This document shows, piece by piece, positions 1 to 5,819 of a stretch of DNA of 6,517 nucleotides; position 1 is the first letter of the stretch; every line of letters begins with the position of its first letter. Below the pieces are notes generated by a model, which saw only the letters and a list, made by a program, of their open reading frames with translations, did no database searches and was not told where the DNA came from. This DNA is from Pseudomonadota bacterium (lineage in GTDB: Bacteria > Pseudomonadota > Alphaproteobacteria > Acetobacterales > Acetobacteraceae), in contig JAKBCD010000113.1 in the NCBI GenBank assembly GCA_021808205.1, positions 1 through 6,517 of the forward strand, written 5' to 3'. Both the position numbers and the translations under genes were made by a program.

Positions 1-67
1 CAAGATCGACCTGTTCTTCCAGGGCGAGTTCACTAAATTCGCTGATCTGGATACGATTCATGCGTAA
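1..67 (+). CDS. dnaB: Replicative DNA helicase DnaB, C-terminal end (partial)
   Basis: Only the last 21 codons and the TAA stop (65-67) are present; the reading frame enters from the left edge, with the first full codon at base 2. The visible tail reads KIDLFFQGEFTKFADLD and ends in TIHA. This resembles the conserved extreme C-terminus of DnaB helicases, where a 'GPTG-x-(V/I)-x-L-x-F' strand is followed by a short segment ending near a 'F-x-(N/D)-L' motif. DnaB is the hexameric ATP-driven helicase that unwinds the replication fork. The call is supported by context: dnaB directly upstream of alr is a familiar order in alphaproteobacteria. None of the ATPase motifs can be seen here, so the identification rests on a short tail plus synteny. 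The stop is 9 bases before the alr start, consistent with co-transcription. Confidence 0.6.
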   Translation, partial: KIDLFFQGEFTKFADLDTIHA

Positions 68-76
68 CGAAACATT

Positions 77-1147
77 GTGACCGCCCGGCTTGAGATCGAC
101 CTTGGCGCGATTGCCGATAATTGGCGCTATCTTGCCGGGTTGAGCAAAGGCGAGACCGCCGCCGTGGTGAAGGCCGATTCCTATGGGCTGGGTGCGGCAC
201 AGGTGGCCCCGGTGCTGGCGCAAGCGGGGTGCAAAACCTTCTTCACCGCGCATCTGGCGGAGGCAGTGGCGCTGCGCCCGCTGGTGCCGCAGGCACGGAT
301 TCTGGTGCTGAATGGGCTGGCGCCGCATGCGGCGGCGGAATTCATCGCGCATGACCTGACCCCGGCACTTGTCTCGCTGCAGGATTTGTCGGTGTGGCGG
401 GCGGCGGCGGCCCGGTTGGAGCGCAAGCTGGCCGCGGTTCTGCATCTGGAAACCGGCATGAACCGACTGGCGCTGGGCAAGCGGGAGCTGGCGGCGCTGC
501 ATGAGGACAGAACCCAACTGGACGGTGTGGCCGTGGAGATGGTGATGACACATCTGCTGGCTGCCGATGCGCCGGAGGATGCGCGCAACCAGCGCCAGTT
601 GCAGGATTTCCTGGCCATGGCGGCGCGGTTTCCGGGGGCAAAGCGCAGCATCGCCAATTCGCCGGGTATTTTTTTGGGCGCGGATTTCCACCTCGACCTC
701 ACCCGCCCCGGTGCGGCGCTTTACGGGCTTAATCCCAGCCCGGCCCAGCCGCACCGGATGCGCCCGGTGGTGAGGCTGAGCGCGCCGATTTTGCAGATAC
801 GCGATATCCAGCGGGGCGAAACTGTCGGCTATGGCGCCAGCTGGACAGCCCTGCGCCCAAGCCAGATCGCCACCATTGGCGTGGGCTATGCGGATGGGCT
901 GCATCGCACGCTTTCAAACCGTGGCACGGCCTATTTTGACGATACCCCCGTTCCCCTGGTAGGCCGGGTGTCGATGGACCTCGCCATTTTCGATGTCACC
1001 GATGTGCCGGCCAATCCTGGCGACCCGCTGGTTCTGCTGGATGCGCGCCGTGGCGCGGATGAGCTGGCCGATGCGGCCGGAACCATCGGCTATGAAATTC
1101 TGACCTCTTTGGGGCGCCGCTACCAGCGGCGGTATATCAACGCATGA
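77..1147 (+). CDS. alr: Alanine racemase (PLP-dependent)
   Basis: A 356-residue fold-type III PLP enzyme that interconverts L- and D-alanine in the cytoplasm, supplying D-Ala for peptidoglycan. The N-terminal TIM-barrel domain carries the PLP-binding signature AVVKADSYGLG, with Schiff-base Lys32 and Tyr36. Arg130 in ETGMNR matches the arginine that contacts the cofactor and substrate. In the C-terminal beta domain, Tyr252 (VGYGASW) matches the second catalytic base donated across the dimer, and Tyr271 (GYADG) and VGRVSMD (295-301) complete the active site. Length is normal for the family. The position of the carbamylated lysine of Geobacillus Alr (Lys129 there) is His123 here. The GTG start is chosen because the N-terminus ARLEIDLGAIADN aligns at the usual distance from Lys32; no clear Shine-Dalgarno is seen, so translation may be coupled to the gene upstream. 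The TGA stop overlaps the next ATG by 4 bases. Confidence 0.95.
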   Translation: MTARLEIDLGAIADNWRYLAGLSKGETAAVVKADSYGLGAAQVAPVLAQAGCKTFFTAHLAEAVALRPLVPQARILVLNGLAPHAAAEFIAHDLTPALVSLQDLSVWRAAAARLERKLAAVLHLETGMNRLALGKRELAALHEDRTQLDGVAVEMVMTHLLAADAPEDARNQRQLQDFLAMAARFPGAKRSIANSPGIFLGADFHLDLTRPGAALYGLNPSPAQPHRMRPVVRLSAPILQIRDIQRGETVGYGASWTALRPSQIATIGVGYADGLHRTLSNRGTAYFDDTPVPLVGRVSMDLAIFDVTDVPANPGDPLVLLDARRGADELADAAGTIGYEILTSLGRRYQRRYINA

Positions 1148-1926
1148 AGGCTCTGGATGCGGTGGCCTGGCTGGGTGCCAGTGTGCTGGCACTTGTCGAG
1201 TATATCGGCGAGCTGGGGATCTTCGCGGTCTCCGGCGTTTCCCACGTGTTCCGCCCGCCCTGGTATCCGCGCCAGCTTGGCCGGGCGTTTCTGGAGATCG
1301 GCTATTTCTCGCTGCCGGTGGTGGCACTTACCGCCTTGTTCACAGGCATGGTGCTGGCGCTGCAATCCTACACCGGTTTCTCCCGCTTTGGGGCGGAGAG
1401 CGCCATCGCCTCTGTGGTGGTGCTTTCTGTGACGCGTGAACTTGGGCCGGTGCTGGCCGGCTTGATGGTTTCAGGCCGCGCCGGGGCGGCCATCGCCGCA
1501 GAGCTTGGCACCATGCGCGTGACCGACCAGATCGACGCGCTTTCCACCCTTTCTACCGAGCCGATGAAATATCTGGTGGCCCCCCGGCTGCTGGCGGCGA
1601 CCATTGCGCTGCCGCTGCTGGTGGTGCTGGCCGATATTCTGGGCGTGATGGGCGGCTATCTGGTGGGCGTTTACAAGCTGGGGTTTTCCTCCGGGGGTTA
1701 TCTCAACAGCACCTTTACCAACCTGCAGACGCAAGACGTGGTCTCCGGCCTTATCAAGGCGGCGGTGTTCGGGTTCATCATCGCGCTCATGGGCTGCTTT
1801 AACGGCTACCGCTCGCGCGGTGGCGCGCAGGGCGTGGGCGCGGCCACCACCGCGGCGGTGGTTTCGGCCTCCATCCTCATCCTGGCGCTGGACTATGTTC
1901 TCACCCAGGTGCTGTTCGTCAAATGA
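1144..1926 (+). CDS. mlaE: MlaE-family ABC transporter permease
   Basis: A 260-residue inner-membrane protein of the MlaE/YrbE family (the TGD1-related permeases), which with an MlaF ATPase and an MCE-domain MlaD protein moves phospholipids or other hydrophobic molecules between inner membrane and periplasm. The family hallmark is visible at about residues 97-133: TRELGPVLAGL, SGRAGAAIAAELGTM, and VTDQIDAL. Hydrophobic segments lie near 55-77, 86-112, 147-176, 199-221 and 236-257, preceded by an amphipathic N-terminal region (1-35), as is typical of the family. Its ATG overlaps the alr stop (ATGA, 1144-1147), and its own stop overlaps the start of the ATPase gene (ATGA, 1923-1926), indicating translational coupling and stoichiometric production with the ATPase. 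No STAS-domain MlaB, MlaC or MlaD gene is nearby, so the substrate cannot be inferred beyond the family role. The gene symbol is by family rather than proven orthology. Confidence 0.88.
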   Translation: MKALDAVAWLGASVLALVEYIGELGIFAVSGVSHVFRPPWYPRQLGRAFLEIGYFSLPVVALTALFTGMVLALQSYTGFSRFGAESAIASVVVLSVTRELGPVLAGLMVSGRAGAAIAAELGTMRVTDQIDALSTLSTEPMKYLVAPRLLAATIALPLLVVLADILGVMGGYLVGVYKLGFSSGGYLNSTFTNLQTQDVVSGLIKAAVFGFIIALMGCFNGYRSRGGAQGVGAATTAAVVSASILILALDYVLTQVLFVK

Positions 1927-2693
1927 GCAACCCGAAAATCCGCATCCGTGGCCTGAAGAAGCATTTTGGCCCGAAAAAGGTGCTGGATGGCATCGACCTT
2001 GATGTTGAGGTCGGCACCGGCATGGTCGTCATCGGCGGGTCGGGCACCGGCAAATCCGTGCTGCTGAAATCCATCCTCGGGCTGGTGACACCCGATGCGG
2101 GCAGCATCGAGATTGACGGGGTGGACGTGCTGAAAGCCCCGGCGCGCGAGGCCCGCGCCTTGCGCCAGCAGATAGGTATGCTGTTCCAGAACGGGGCGCT
2201 GTTCGATTCTCTGCCGGTCTGGGAAAATGTCACCTTCGGGTTGCTGGCGCAGAAAAAGCTGAGCCGCGCCAAGGCCAGAGACATGGCGGTGGAAATTCTG
2301 GCGCAGGTGGGGCTGGGGGCGGATGTGGCTGGGCTCTCCCCGGCGGACCTCTCCGGTGGCATGCAAAAACGCGTGGGCCTGGCCCGCGCCATCGCCGCCC
2401 GACCGGCGATCATGTTTTTCGACGAGCCGACCACCGGGCTGGACCCGATCATGGGGGCGGTGATCGACGAACTGATTGTGGATTGCGTGAAGCGGCTTGG
2501 CAGCACCTCAGTTGCCATCACCCACGACATGGCTTCCGCCCAGCGCATTGCCGACAAGGCGGCGATGCTGTTTGAGGGCAAAATCACCTGGACCGGCCCG
2601 GCTGGTGAACTGCTGACCACCTCAGACCCGGTGGTGGACCAGTTCACCCACGGCCGCGCCCATGGGCCGATCCAGATGGCGCTGCGCAAGTAG
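1923..2693 (+). CDS. mlaF: MlaF-type ABC transporter ATP-binding protein
   Basis: A 256-residue cytoplasmic ABC ATPase that would energise the permease encoded just upstream. All nucleotide-binding motifs are intact and in order: Walker A GGSGTGKS (38-45), Q-loop Gln89 in MLFQNGALFDSL, ABC signature LSGGMQKR (143-150), Walker B IMFFDEP (163-169, with Asp167 and catalytic Glu168), D-loop TGLDP (171-175), and H-loop His201 in ITHDM. The 'FQ-x-GALFDSL-x-VWENV' stretch after the Q-loop and the 'LSGGM(Q/R)KR' form of the signature are characteristic of the MlaF/Ttg2A lipid-transport subfamily, not of amino-acid or metal importers. The ATG lies inside the permease stop (4-base overlap), so the two genes are almost certainly co-translated. 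The TAG stop ends the plus-strand run; bioD converges on it 122 bases further on. Confidence 0.9.
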   Translation: MSNPKIRIRGLKKHFGPKKVLDGIDLDVEVGTGMVVIGGSGTGKSVLLKSILGLVTPDAGSIEIDGVDVLKAPAREARALRQQIGMLFQNGALFDSLPVWENVTFGLLAQKKLSRAKARDMAVEILAQVGLGADVAGLSPADLSGGMQKRVGLARAIAARPAIMFFDEPTTGLDPIMGAVIDELIVDCVKRLGSTSVAITHDMASAQRIADKAAMLFEGKITWTGPAGELLTTSDPVVDQFTHGRAHGPIQMALRK

Positions 2694-2815
2694 GCTCATC
2701 CGGCTCTAAAACAATGAAATAGAACGCGATATGTTCAGGTTGATGCTGCGGCATCGCCCCAAACGCGCGGCCTTCGTTTCAGGGGCTGGACGATATAGGC
2801 GCTTGCATCCCAGCG
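2694..2815. other. Convergent intergenic gap between mlaF and bioD
   Basis: This 122-base gap separates two convergent genes and is where transcription from both sides should end. I see only weak inverted repeats: GATGC/GCATC at 2742-2755 with a 4-base loop, AAACG/CGTTT at 2761-2779, and GCTGG/CCAGC at 2785-2814. None is a long GC-rich stem followed by a U-tract, so there is no convincing intrinsic terminator. A T6 run lies just inside the bioD 3' end (2828-2833), but no strong hairpin precedes it. No gene-sized open frame with a ribosome site is visible. Termination may be Rho-dependent; that is inference. Confidence 0.5.
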
Positions 2816-3448
2816 TTATAATTCCAGTTTTTTAATATCCTCCGCCCCGGCATTCCGCTTTACGGGAAAAATCCGGCACGGCAGATAGCGCGCCAGTGCG
2901 GCTTGCGTTTCTGCTGTTGGCACCGGGGCAGTCGCACTCTCATTCAGCAGAATCGCGTGAATCGAAATGCCCCGCCGCAGTAAAAATTCCGCGGTGGTGA
3001 TGCAATGGCTGATGCTGCCAAGATAGGTTCCGCTCACCAGCAGCACCGGCAAATTCAAATCAGCTATCCAGTCCGCTGTCATTTTCGTTTCGGTCAGTGG
3101 TACGGCGGCCCCGCCGGCACCTTCAATCAGCGTTGGCCCCTTCGCCAGTTCCACCCGGCAGAAGCCCAGCAGCGCCGCGTAGTCGATGCTCTGCCCTTCG
3201 CGAGCGGCCGCCATGTCCGGTGAGAGCGGTGCTTTGTAGCGCCAGGGGGTGATGGCGGCGATATTTTGCGCCGTCACCTCCGCGCCCATGGCGGTTAGCA
3301 GAATGCTGGAATCAGATACCTCGCCAGGTTCGTAACCTGAAAGCAGGGGTTTGATGGCCCTGAAAGACGGATTGGCCCGCAGCAATCCGGCGGTACAGAA
3401 GGTTTTGCCGATATCGGTGCCGGTGGCCGTGACGAAATAGCTGTTCAT
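2816..3448 (-). CDS. bioD: Dethiobiotin synthetase
   Basis: A 210-residue cytoplasmic ATP-dependent carboxylase that closes the ureido ring of 7,8-diaminopelargonic acid with CO2 to give dethiobiotin, the penultimate step of biotin synthesis. The P-loop is [13 protein letters not shown] (residues 4-16, Lys15 and Thr16). Lys33 in IKPLLSG, Asp46 in SDSS and Glu109 in LIEGAGG match the E. coli substrate and Mg2+ ligands (Lys37, Asp54, Glu115). The [10 protein letters not shown] segment (139-148) aligns with the conserved VGVKLGCINH strand. The first glycine of the usual GxxxxGKT loop is Ala8, apparently a tolerated variant. The ATG at 3448 is chosen because the family begins a few residues before 'YFVT'; the open frame extends 79 codons further upstream, but that stretch overlaps bioB antisense and has no homology-like content. 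No Shine-Dalgarno precedes this ATG; a tiny upstream ORF with a strong one does (see 3459-3485). Slightly shorter than E. coli BioD (225). Confidence 0.93.
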   Translation of the reverse strand: MNSYFVTATGTDIGKTFCTAGLLRANPSFRAIKPLLSGYEPGEVSDSSILLTAMGAEVTAQNIAAITPWRYKAPLSPDMAAAREGQSIDYAALLGFCRVELAKGPTLIEGAGGAAVPLTETKMTADWIADLNLPVLLVSGTYLGSISHCITTAEFLLRRGISIHAILLNESATAPVPTAETQAALARYLPCRIFPVKRNAGAEDIKKLEL

Positions 3449-3458
3449 GCAAGGCGGT

Positions 3459-3485
3459 TTACGCCGGTTTGTGCCGCCCTTCCAT
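3459..3485 (-). CDS. Possible eight-residue leader peptide upstream of bioD
   Basis: On the bioD strand an ATG preceded by AAGGAGG at 5-base spacing opens a frame of eight codons (MEGRHKPA) closed by TAA at 3461-3459. The stop lies 10 bases before the bioD ATG, and the two frames are not the same (start-to-start distance 37 bases). Since bioD itself has no recognisable ribosome site, ribosomes could load on the strong site, finish the peptide and reinitiate at bioD. Nothing in the peptide suggests amino-acid attenuation. The alternative is chance: the region is also the bioB leader on the other strand. Sequence facts are direct; function is inferred. Confidence 0.35.
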   Translation of the reverse strand: MEGRHKPA

Positions 3486-3490
3486 CTCGC

Positions 3491-3497
3491 CCTCCTT
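3491..3497 (-). promoter_or_regulatory. Perfect Shine-Dalgarno AAGGAGG on the bioD strand
   Basis: Plus-strand CCTCCTT reads AAGGAGG on the minus strand, a full match to the anti-16S tail. It sits 5 bases before the ATG of the eight-codon leader frame and 42 bases before the bioD ATG, too far to serve bioD directly. It is the strongest ribosome-site match noticed in the window. Confidence 0.55.
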
Positions 3498-3526
3498 GGC
3501 GGTAGTTTGGCGGATATTGCCCCGTT

Positions 3527-3530
3527 GGAG
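3527..3530 (+). promoter_or_regulatory. Ribosome binding site deciding the bioB start
   Basis: GGAG lies 9 bases before the GTG at 3540. No comparable site precedes the ATG at 3447, whose use would put the bioB start on top of the bioD start codon. Confidence 0.6.
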
Positions 3531-3539
3531 TGTGCCAGA

Positions 3540-4502
3540 GTGCCTGAGAGCCATATCGAAATCCGCCCAAGCTGGAGCCGCGCCGATGTGCAGGCGCTGC
3601 TGGATTTGCCGTTTGCGGAGCTGATGTTCCGGGCGATGAGCGTGCACCGCGCGCATTTCGATGCCACCAAGGTGCAAATTTCCACGCTGCTTTCGATTAA
3701 AACCGGTGGCTGCCCGGAGGATTGCGGCTATTGCCCGCAGGCCGCGAATTATGAAACCGGCACCAAGGCTTCCAAGTTGATGGCGGTGGAAGCCGTGATG
3801 GCCGAGGCTCGCGCGGCGAAGGAAAAAGGGGCAGCGCGTTTTTGCATGGGGGCGGCCTGGCGCAGCCCGAAAGACCATGACCTGGATACTGTTTGCCAGA
3901 TGATCGAGGGCGTGAAGGCGCTGGGCATGGAAACCTGCGTGACGCTGGGTATGCTCGACCCCTTCCAGAGCCAGAAGCTGAAGCAGGCGGGGCTGGATTA
4001 TTACAACCATAACCTGGACACCTCGCCGGAATATTACGGCAAGGTGATCACCACCCGCACCTATCAGGACCGGCTGGACACGCTGGACGCCGTGCGCGAC
4101 GCCGGGATCAATGTTTGCTGCGGCGGCATTGTTGGCATGGGGGAGGATGAGAGCGACCGCGCCGGGCTGATCGCAACACTGGCCAGCCTGCCCACCCCAC
4201 CGGAATCCGTGCCCATCAACGCGCTGGTGGCGGTGGAAGGCACGCCGCTGGCAAACGCCGAGACAATCGACCCGATTGATTTTGTGCGTGTGGTGGCCGC
4301 CGCTCGCATCACCATGCCCAAGAGCTATGTGCGTCTTTCAGCGGGCCGGGAGAAGATGACCGACGAAACCCAGGCGCTATGTTTTCTGGCCGGGGCGAAC
4401 TCCATCTTCCATGGCGAGAAGCTGCTCACCACTAAAAACGCCAGCGTGCCGCATGACGAGGCTTTGTTCGCCAAGCTGGGGCTGCAACCGGCGCACGCGT
4501 AA
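3540..4502 (+). CDS. bioB: Biotin synthase (radical SAM)
   Basis: From the GTG start this is a 320-residue radical SAM enzyme that inserts sulfur into dethiobiotin to make biotin. Cys58, Cys62 and Cys65 (CPEDCGYC) bind the [4Fe-4S] cluster used for SAM cleavage. Cys102 (RFCMGAAW), Cys133 (ETCVTLG), Cys193 (NVCCGG) and Arg265 (YVRLSAGR) match the four ligands of the sacrificial [2Fe-2S] cluster (E. coli Cys97, Cys128, Cys188, Arg260; constant offset of five). YNHNLDTS (155-162) is the family signature, and [10 protein letters not shown] (218-227) is also conserved. The frame is open to an ATG at 3447 (351 residues), but the extra 31 residues are unlike BioB and GGAG supports the GTG; TTG at 3507 or 3525 cannot be excluded. 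It lacks about 25 C-terminal residues of E. coli BioB, a variable tail. bioA follows after 40 bases. Confidence 0.96.
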   Translation: MPESHIEIRPSWSRADVQALLDLPFAELMFRAMSVHRAHFDATKVQISTLLSIKTGGCPEDCGYCPQAANYETGTKASKLMAVEAVMAEARAAKEKGAARFCMGAAWRSPKDHDLDTVCQMIEGVKALGMETCVTLGMLDPFQSQKLKQAGLDYYNHNLDTSPEYYGKVITTRTYQDRLDTLDAVRDAGINVCCGGIVGMGEDESDRAGLIATLASLPTPPESVPINALVAVEGTPLANAETIDPIDFVRVVAAARITMPKSYVRLSAGREKMTDETQALCFLAGANSIFHGEKLLTTKNASVPHDEALFAKLGLQPAHA

Positions 4503-4542
4503 TGCGCGCGGGGATGGTGGGGCGGCTGTGCGCCGGACATAG

Positions 4543-5796
4543 ATGACTTGGCTGGAGGAAGGCTGGCGGCATGTCTGGCTGCCTTATGCGCAGATGCAGA
4601 CAGCCCCCTTGCCAATGGCCGTGGCCCGCACGCAGGGTGCCCGCATCATCCTGGAAGATGGGCGCGAGCTGATTGACGGCATCGCCAGCTGGTGGACCGC
4701 CTGCCACGGCTATAACCACCCGGATATCCAGCAAGCCGTTGCCGACCAGCTTGAGGCCATGCCGCATGTGATGTTCGGCGGGCTGGCGAACCAACCGGCC
4801 TACAGGCTCGCCACCCGGCTGGCGGCGATGCTGCCGGGGGATTTGAACCGGGTGTTCTTTACCGATTCTGGCTCGGTGGCGGTGGAGGTGGCGATTAAAA
4901 TCGCCGTGCAGTCCCGCCTTAACAAAGGCGAGCGCGGGCGGACGAAGATTTTAGCGTTCTGCGGCGGTTATCATGGCGACACGCTGGGTACGATGGCCAT
5001 CTGCGACCCCGAGGAGGGGATGCACAGCCTTTATACCGGGCTGCTGCCGGAGCACCCGGTGGTGCCGTTGCCCAAGGATGAAGCCAGCATCGCGGCGTTT
5101 GAGGCGTTTCTGGAGCGCGAGCACAAAACCCTGGCCGCCATTATTGTGGAGCCGCTGGTGCAGGGCGCGGGCGGCATGGTGTTTCATGGGCCAAAGGTGC
5201 TGCAACGCCTGCGCAAGGCCGCGGATGAATATGGGCTGACGCTGATCTTCGACGAGATTTTCACCGGGTTTGGGCGCACCGGCAGCCTGTTCGCGTTTGA
5301 GCAAGCCGGGGTGGTGCCGGATATCATCACGCTCTCCAAGGCCCTCACGGGTGGCACCAGCCCGCTGGCCGTTACCATCGCCACAGACAGGTTGTTTGAG
5401 ACGTTTCTGTCAGACAGCCCAATGACCGCCTTGATGCACGGGCCGACCTACATGGCCCATGCGCTGGGCTGTGCGGCGGCCAATGCCTCGTTGGATATCT
5501 TCGAGTCGGAGCCGCGTTTGGCACAGGTGGCGGCGATTTCAGCGCAGATGGCGAAGGAGCTGGAACCTTGCCGGAGGCTGCCGGGGGTGAAGGATGTGCG
5601 GGTGATGGGTGCCATCGGCGTGGTGCAGATGCACGAGATTACAAACCCGGCTGGCTTGCGGCAAAAATTCCTCAAAGAGGGTGTCTGGATCAGGCCATTC
5701 CGGGACATTGTGTATCTCACGCCGGCTTTCACCGTATCGCCGGAGGAACTTTCACGCCTTACCGGGGCGATTCGACGCGTCTTGACCACACCTTAA
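4543..5796 (+). CDS. bioA: Adenosylmethionine-8-amino-7-oxononanoate aminotransferase
   Basis: A 417-residue fold-type I PLP aminotransferase that converts KAPA to 7,8-diaminopelargonic acid (DAPA), normally using SAM as amino donor; its product is the substrate of BioD. Lys266 in LSKALTGGT is the PLP-binding lysine (E. coli Lys274), and Asp237 in IFDEIFTGFGRTG pairs with the pyridine nitrogen. DSGSVAVEVA (108-117) binds the phosphate, and GGYHGDTLG (141-149) carries Tyr143. Tyr15 in WLPYAQM and the SWW motif (49-51) match the SAM/KAPA pocket (E. coli Tyr17, Trp52-Trp53). MHGPTYMAHALGCAAANASL (298-317) and VWIRPF (381-386, Arg384 equals E. coli Arg391) are also conserved, distinguishing BioA from other class III aminotransferases. 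The ATG is fixed by an in-frame TAG immediately before it; the ribosome site is weak (GGA, 5 bases upstream). Forty bases separate it from bioB, with no terminator, so the two are probably co-transcribed. Confidence 0.96.
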   Translation: MTWLEEGWRHVWLPYAQMQTAPLPMAVARTQGARIILEDGRELIDGIASWWTACHGYNHPDIQQAVADQLEAMPHVMFGGLANQPAYRLATRLAAMLPGDLNRVFFTDSGSVAVEVAIKIAVQSRLNKGERGRTKILAFCGGYHGDTLGTMAICDPEEGMHSLYTGLLPEHPVVPLPKDEASIAAFEAFLEREHKTLAAIIVEPLVQGAGGMVFHGPKVLQRLRKAADEYGLTLIFDEIFTGFGRTGSLFAFEQAGVVPDIITLSKALTGGTSPLAVTIATDRLFETFLSDSPMTALMHGPTYMAHALGCAAANASLDIFESEPRLAQVAAISAQMAKELEPCRRLPGVKDVRVMGAIGVVQMHEITNPAGLRQKFLKEGVWIRPFRDIVYLTPAFTVSPEELSRLTGAIRRVLTTP

Positions 5797-5819
5797 CAAA
5801 TTGCAACCTATGCGGGAAC

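Larger units (their letters stand above)
3449..3539. promoter_or_regulatory. Divergent bioD/bioB control region
   Basis: This 91-base gap must hold, or sit near, the signals for both divergent biotin genes. It contains two direct copies of TTGGCGG at 3496-3502 and 3507-3513, 11 bases apart (about one helical turn), and an inverted repeat GGCG-N5-CGCC at 3453-3465 next to the bioD start. The bioD-strand reading also shows AAACCG twice, 10 bases apart. I do not see a BioR-type operator (TTATMKATAA) or a recognisable BirA box. No good -35/-10 pair is visible on either strand; GATATT at 3513-3518 is the only -10-like hexamer and lacks a -35. Regulator and promoters are therefore unassigned. Confidence 0.45.

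Noticed and set aside
1919..2689. A 256-codon open frame on the minus strand over mlaF
   Set aside because: The plus strand has every ABC ATPase motif in order; the antisense product is Ser/Ala/Pro-rich shadow with no domain.
2742..2755. Hairpin GATGC-TGCG-GCATC as terminator for mlaF
   Set aside because: The stem is only five base pairs and is followed by GCCCC, not a T-run, so it does not meet the pattern of an intrinsic terminator.
2761..2779. AAACG/CGTTT inverted repeat as bioD terminator
   Set aside because: A five-base AT-containing stem around a nine-base loop, with only three Ts after it in the bioD direction; too weak to call.
3449..3685. A 79-residue N-terminal extension of BioD starting at 3685
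   Set aside because: The extension covers the divergent gap and the start of bioB in antisense, resembles no BioD, and the family normally starts only a few residues before the P-loop strand, as MNSYFVT does.
4521..4534. GGCG-GCTGTG-CGCC hairpin between bioB and bioA
   Set aside because: A four-base stem without a T-tract; expected by chance in GC-rich DNA and not enough for a terminator or attenuator.
5782..5812. TTGACC as a -35 box for the repeat-protein gene
   Set aside because: The hexamer is a good -35 match, but nothing resembling TATAAT occurs 16-19 bases downstream (AACCTA or CCTATG at best), and the ATG would be almost on top of the transcription start.
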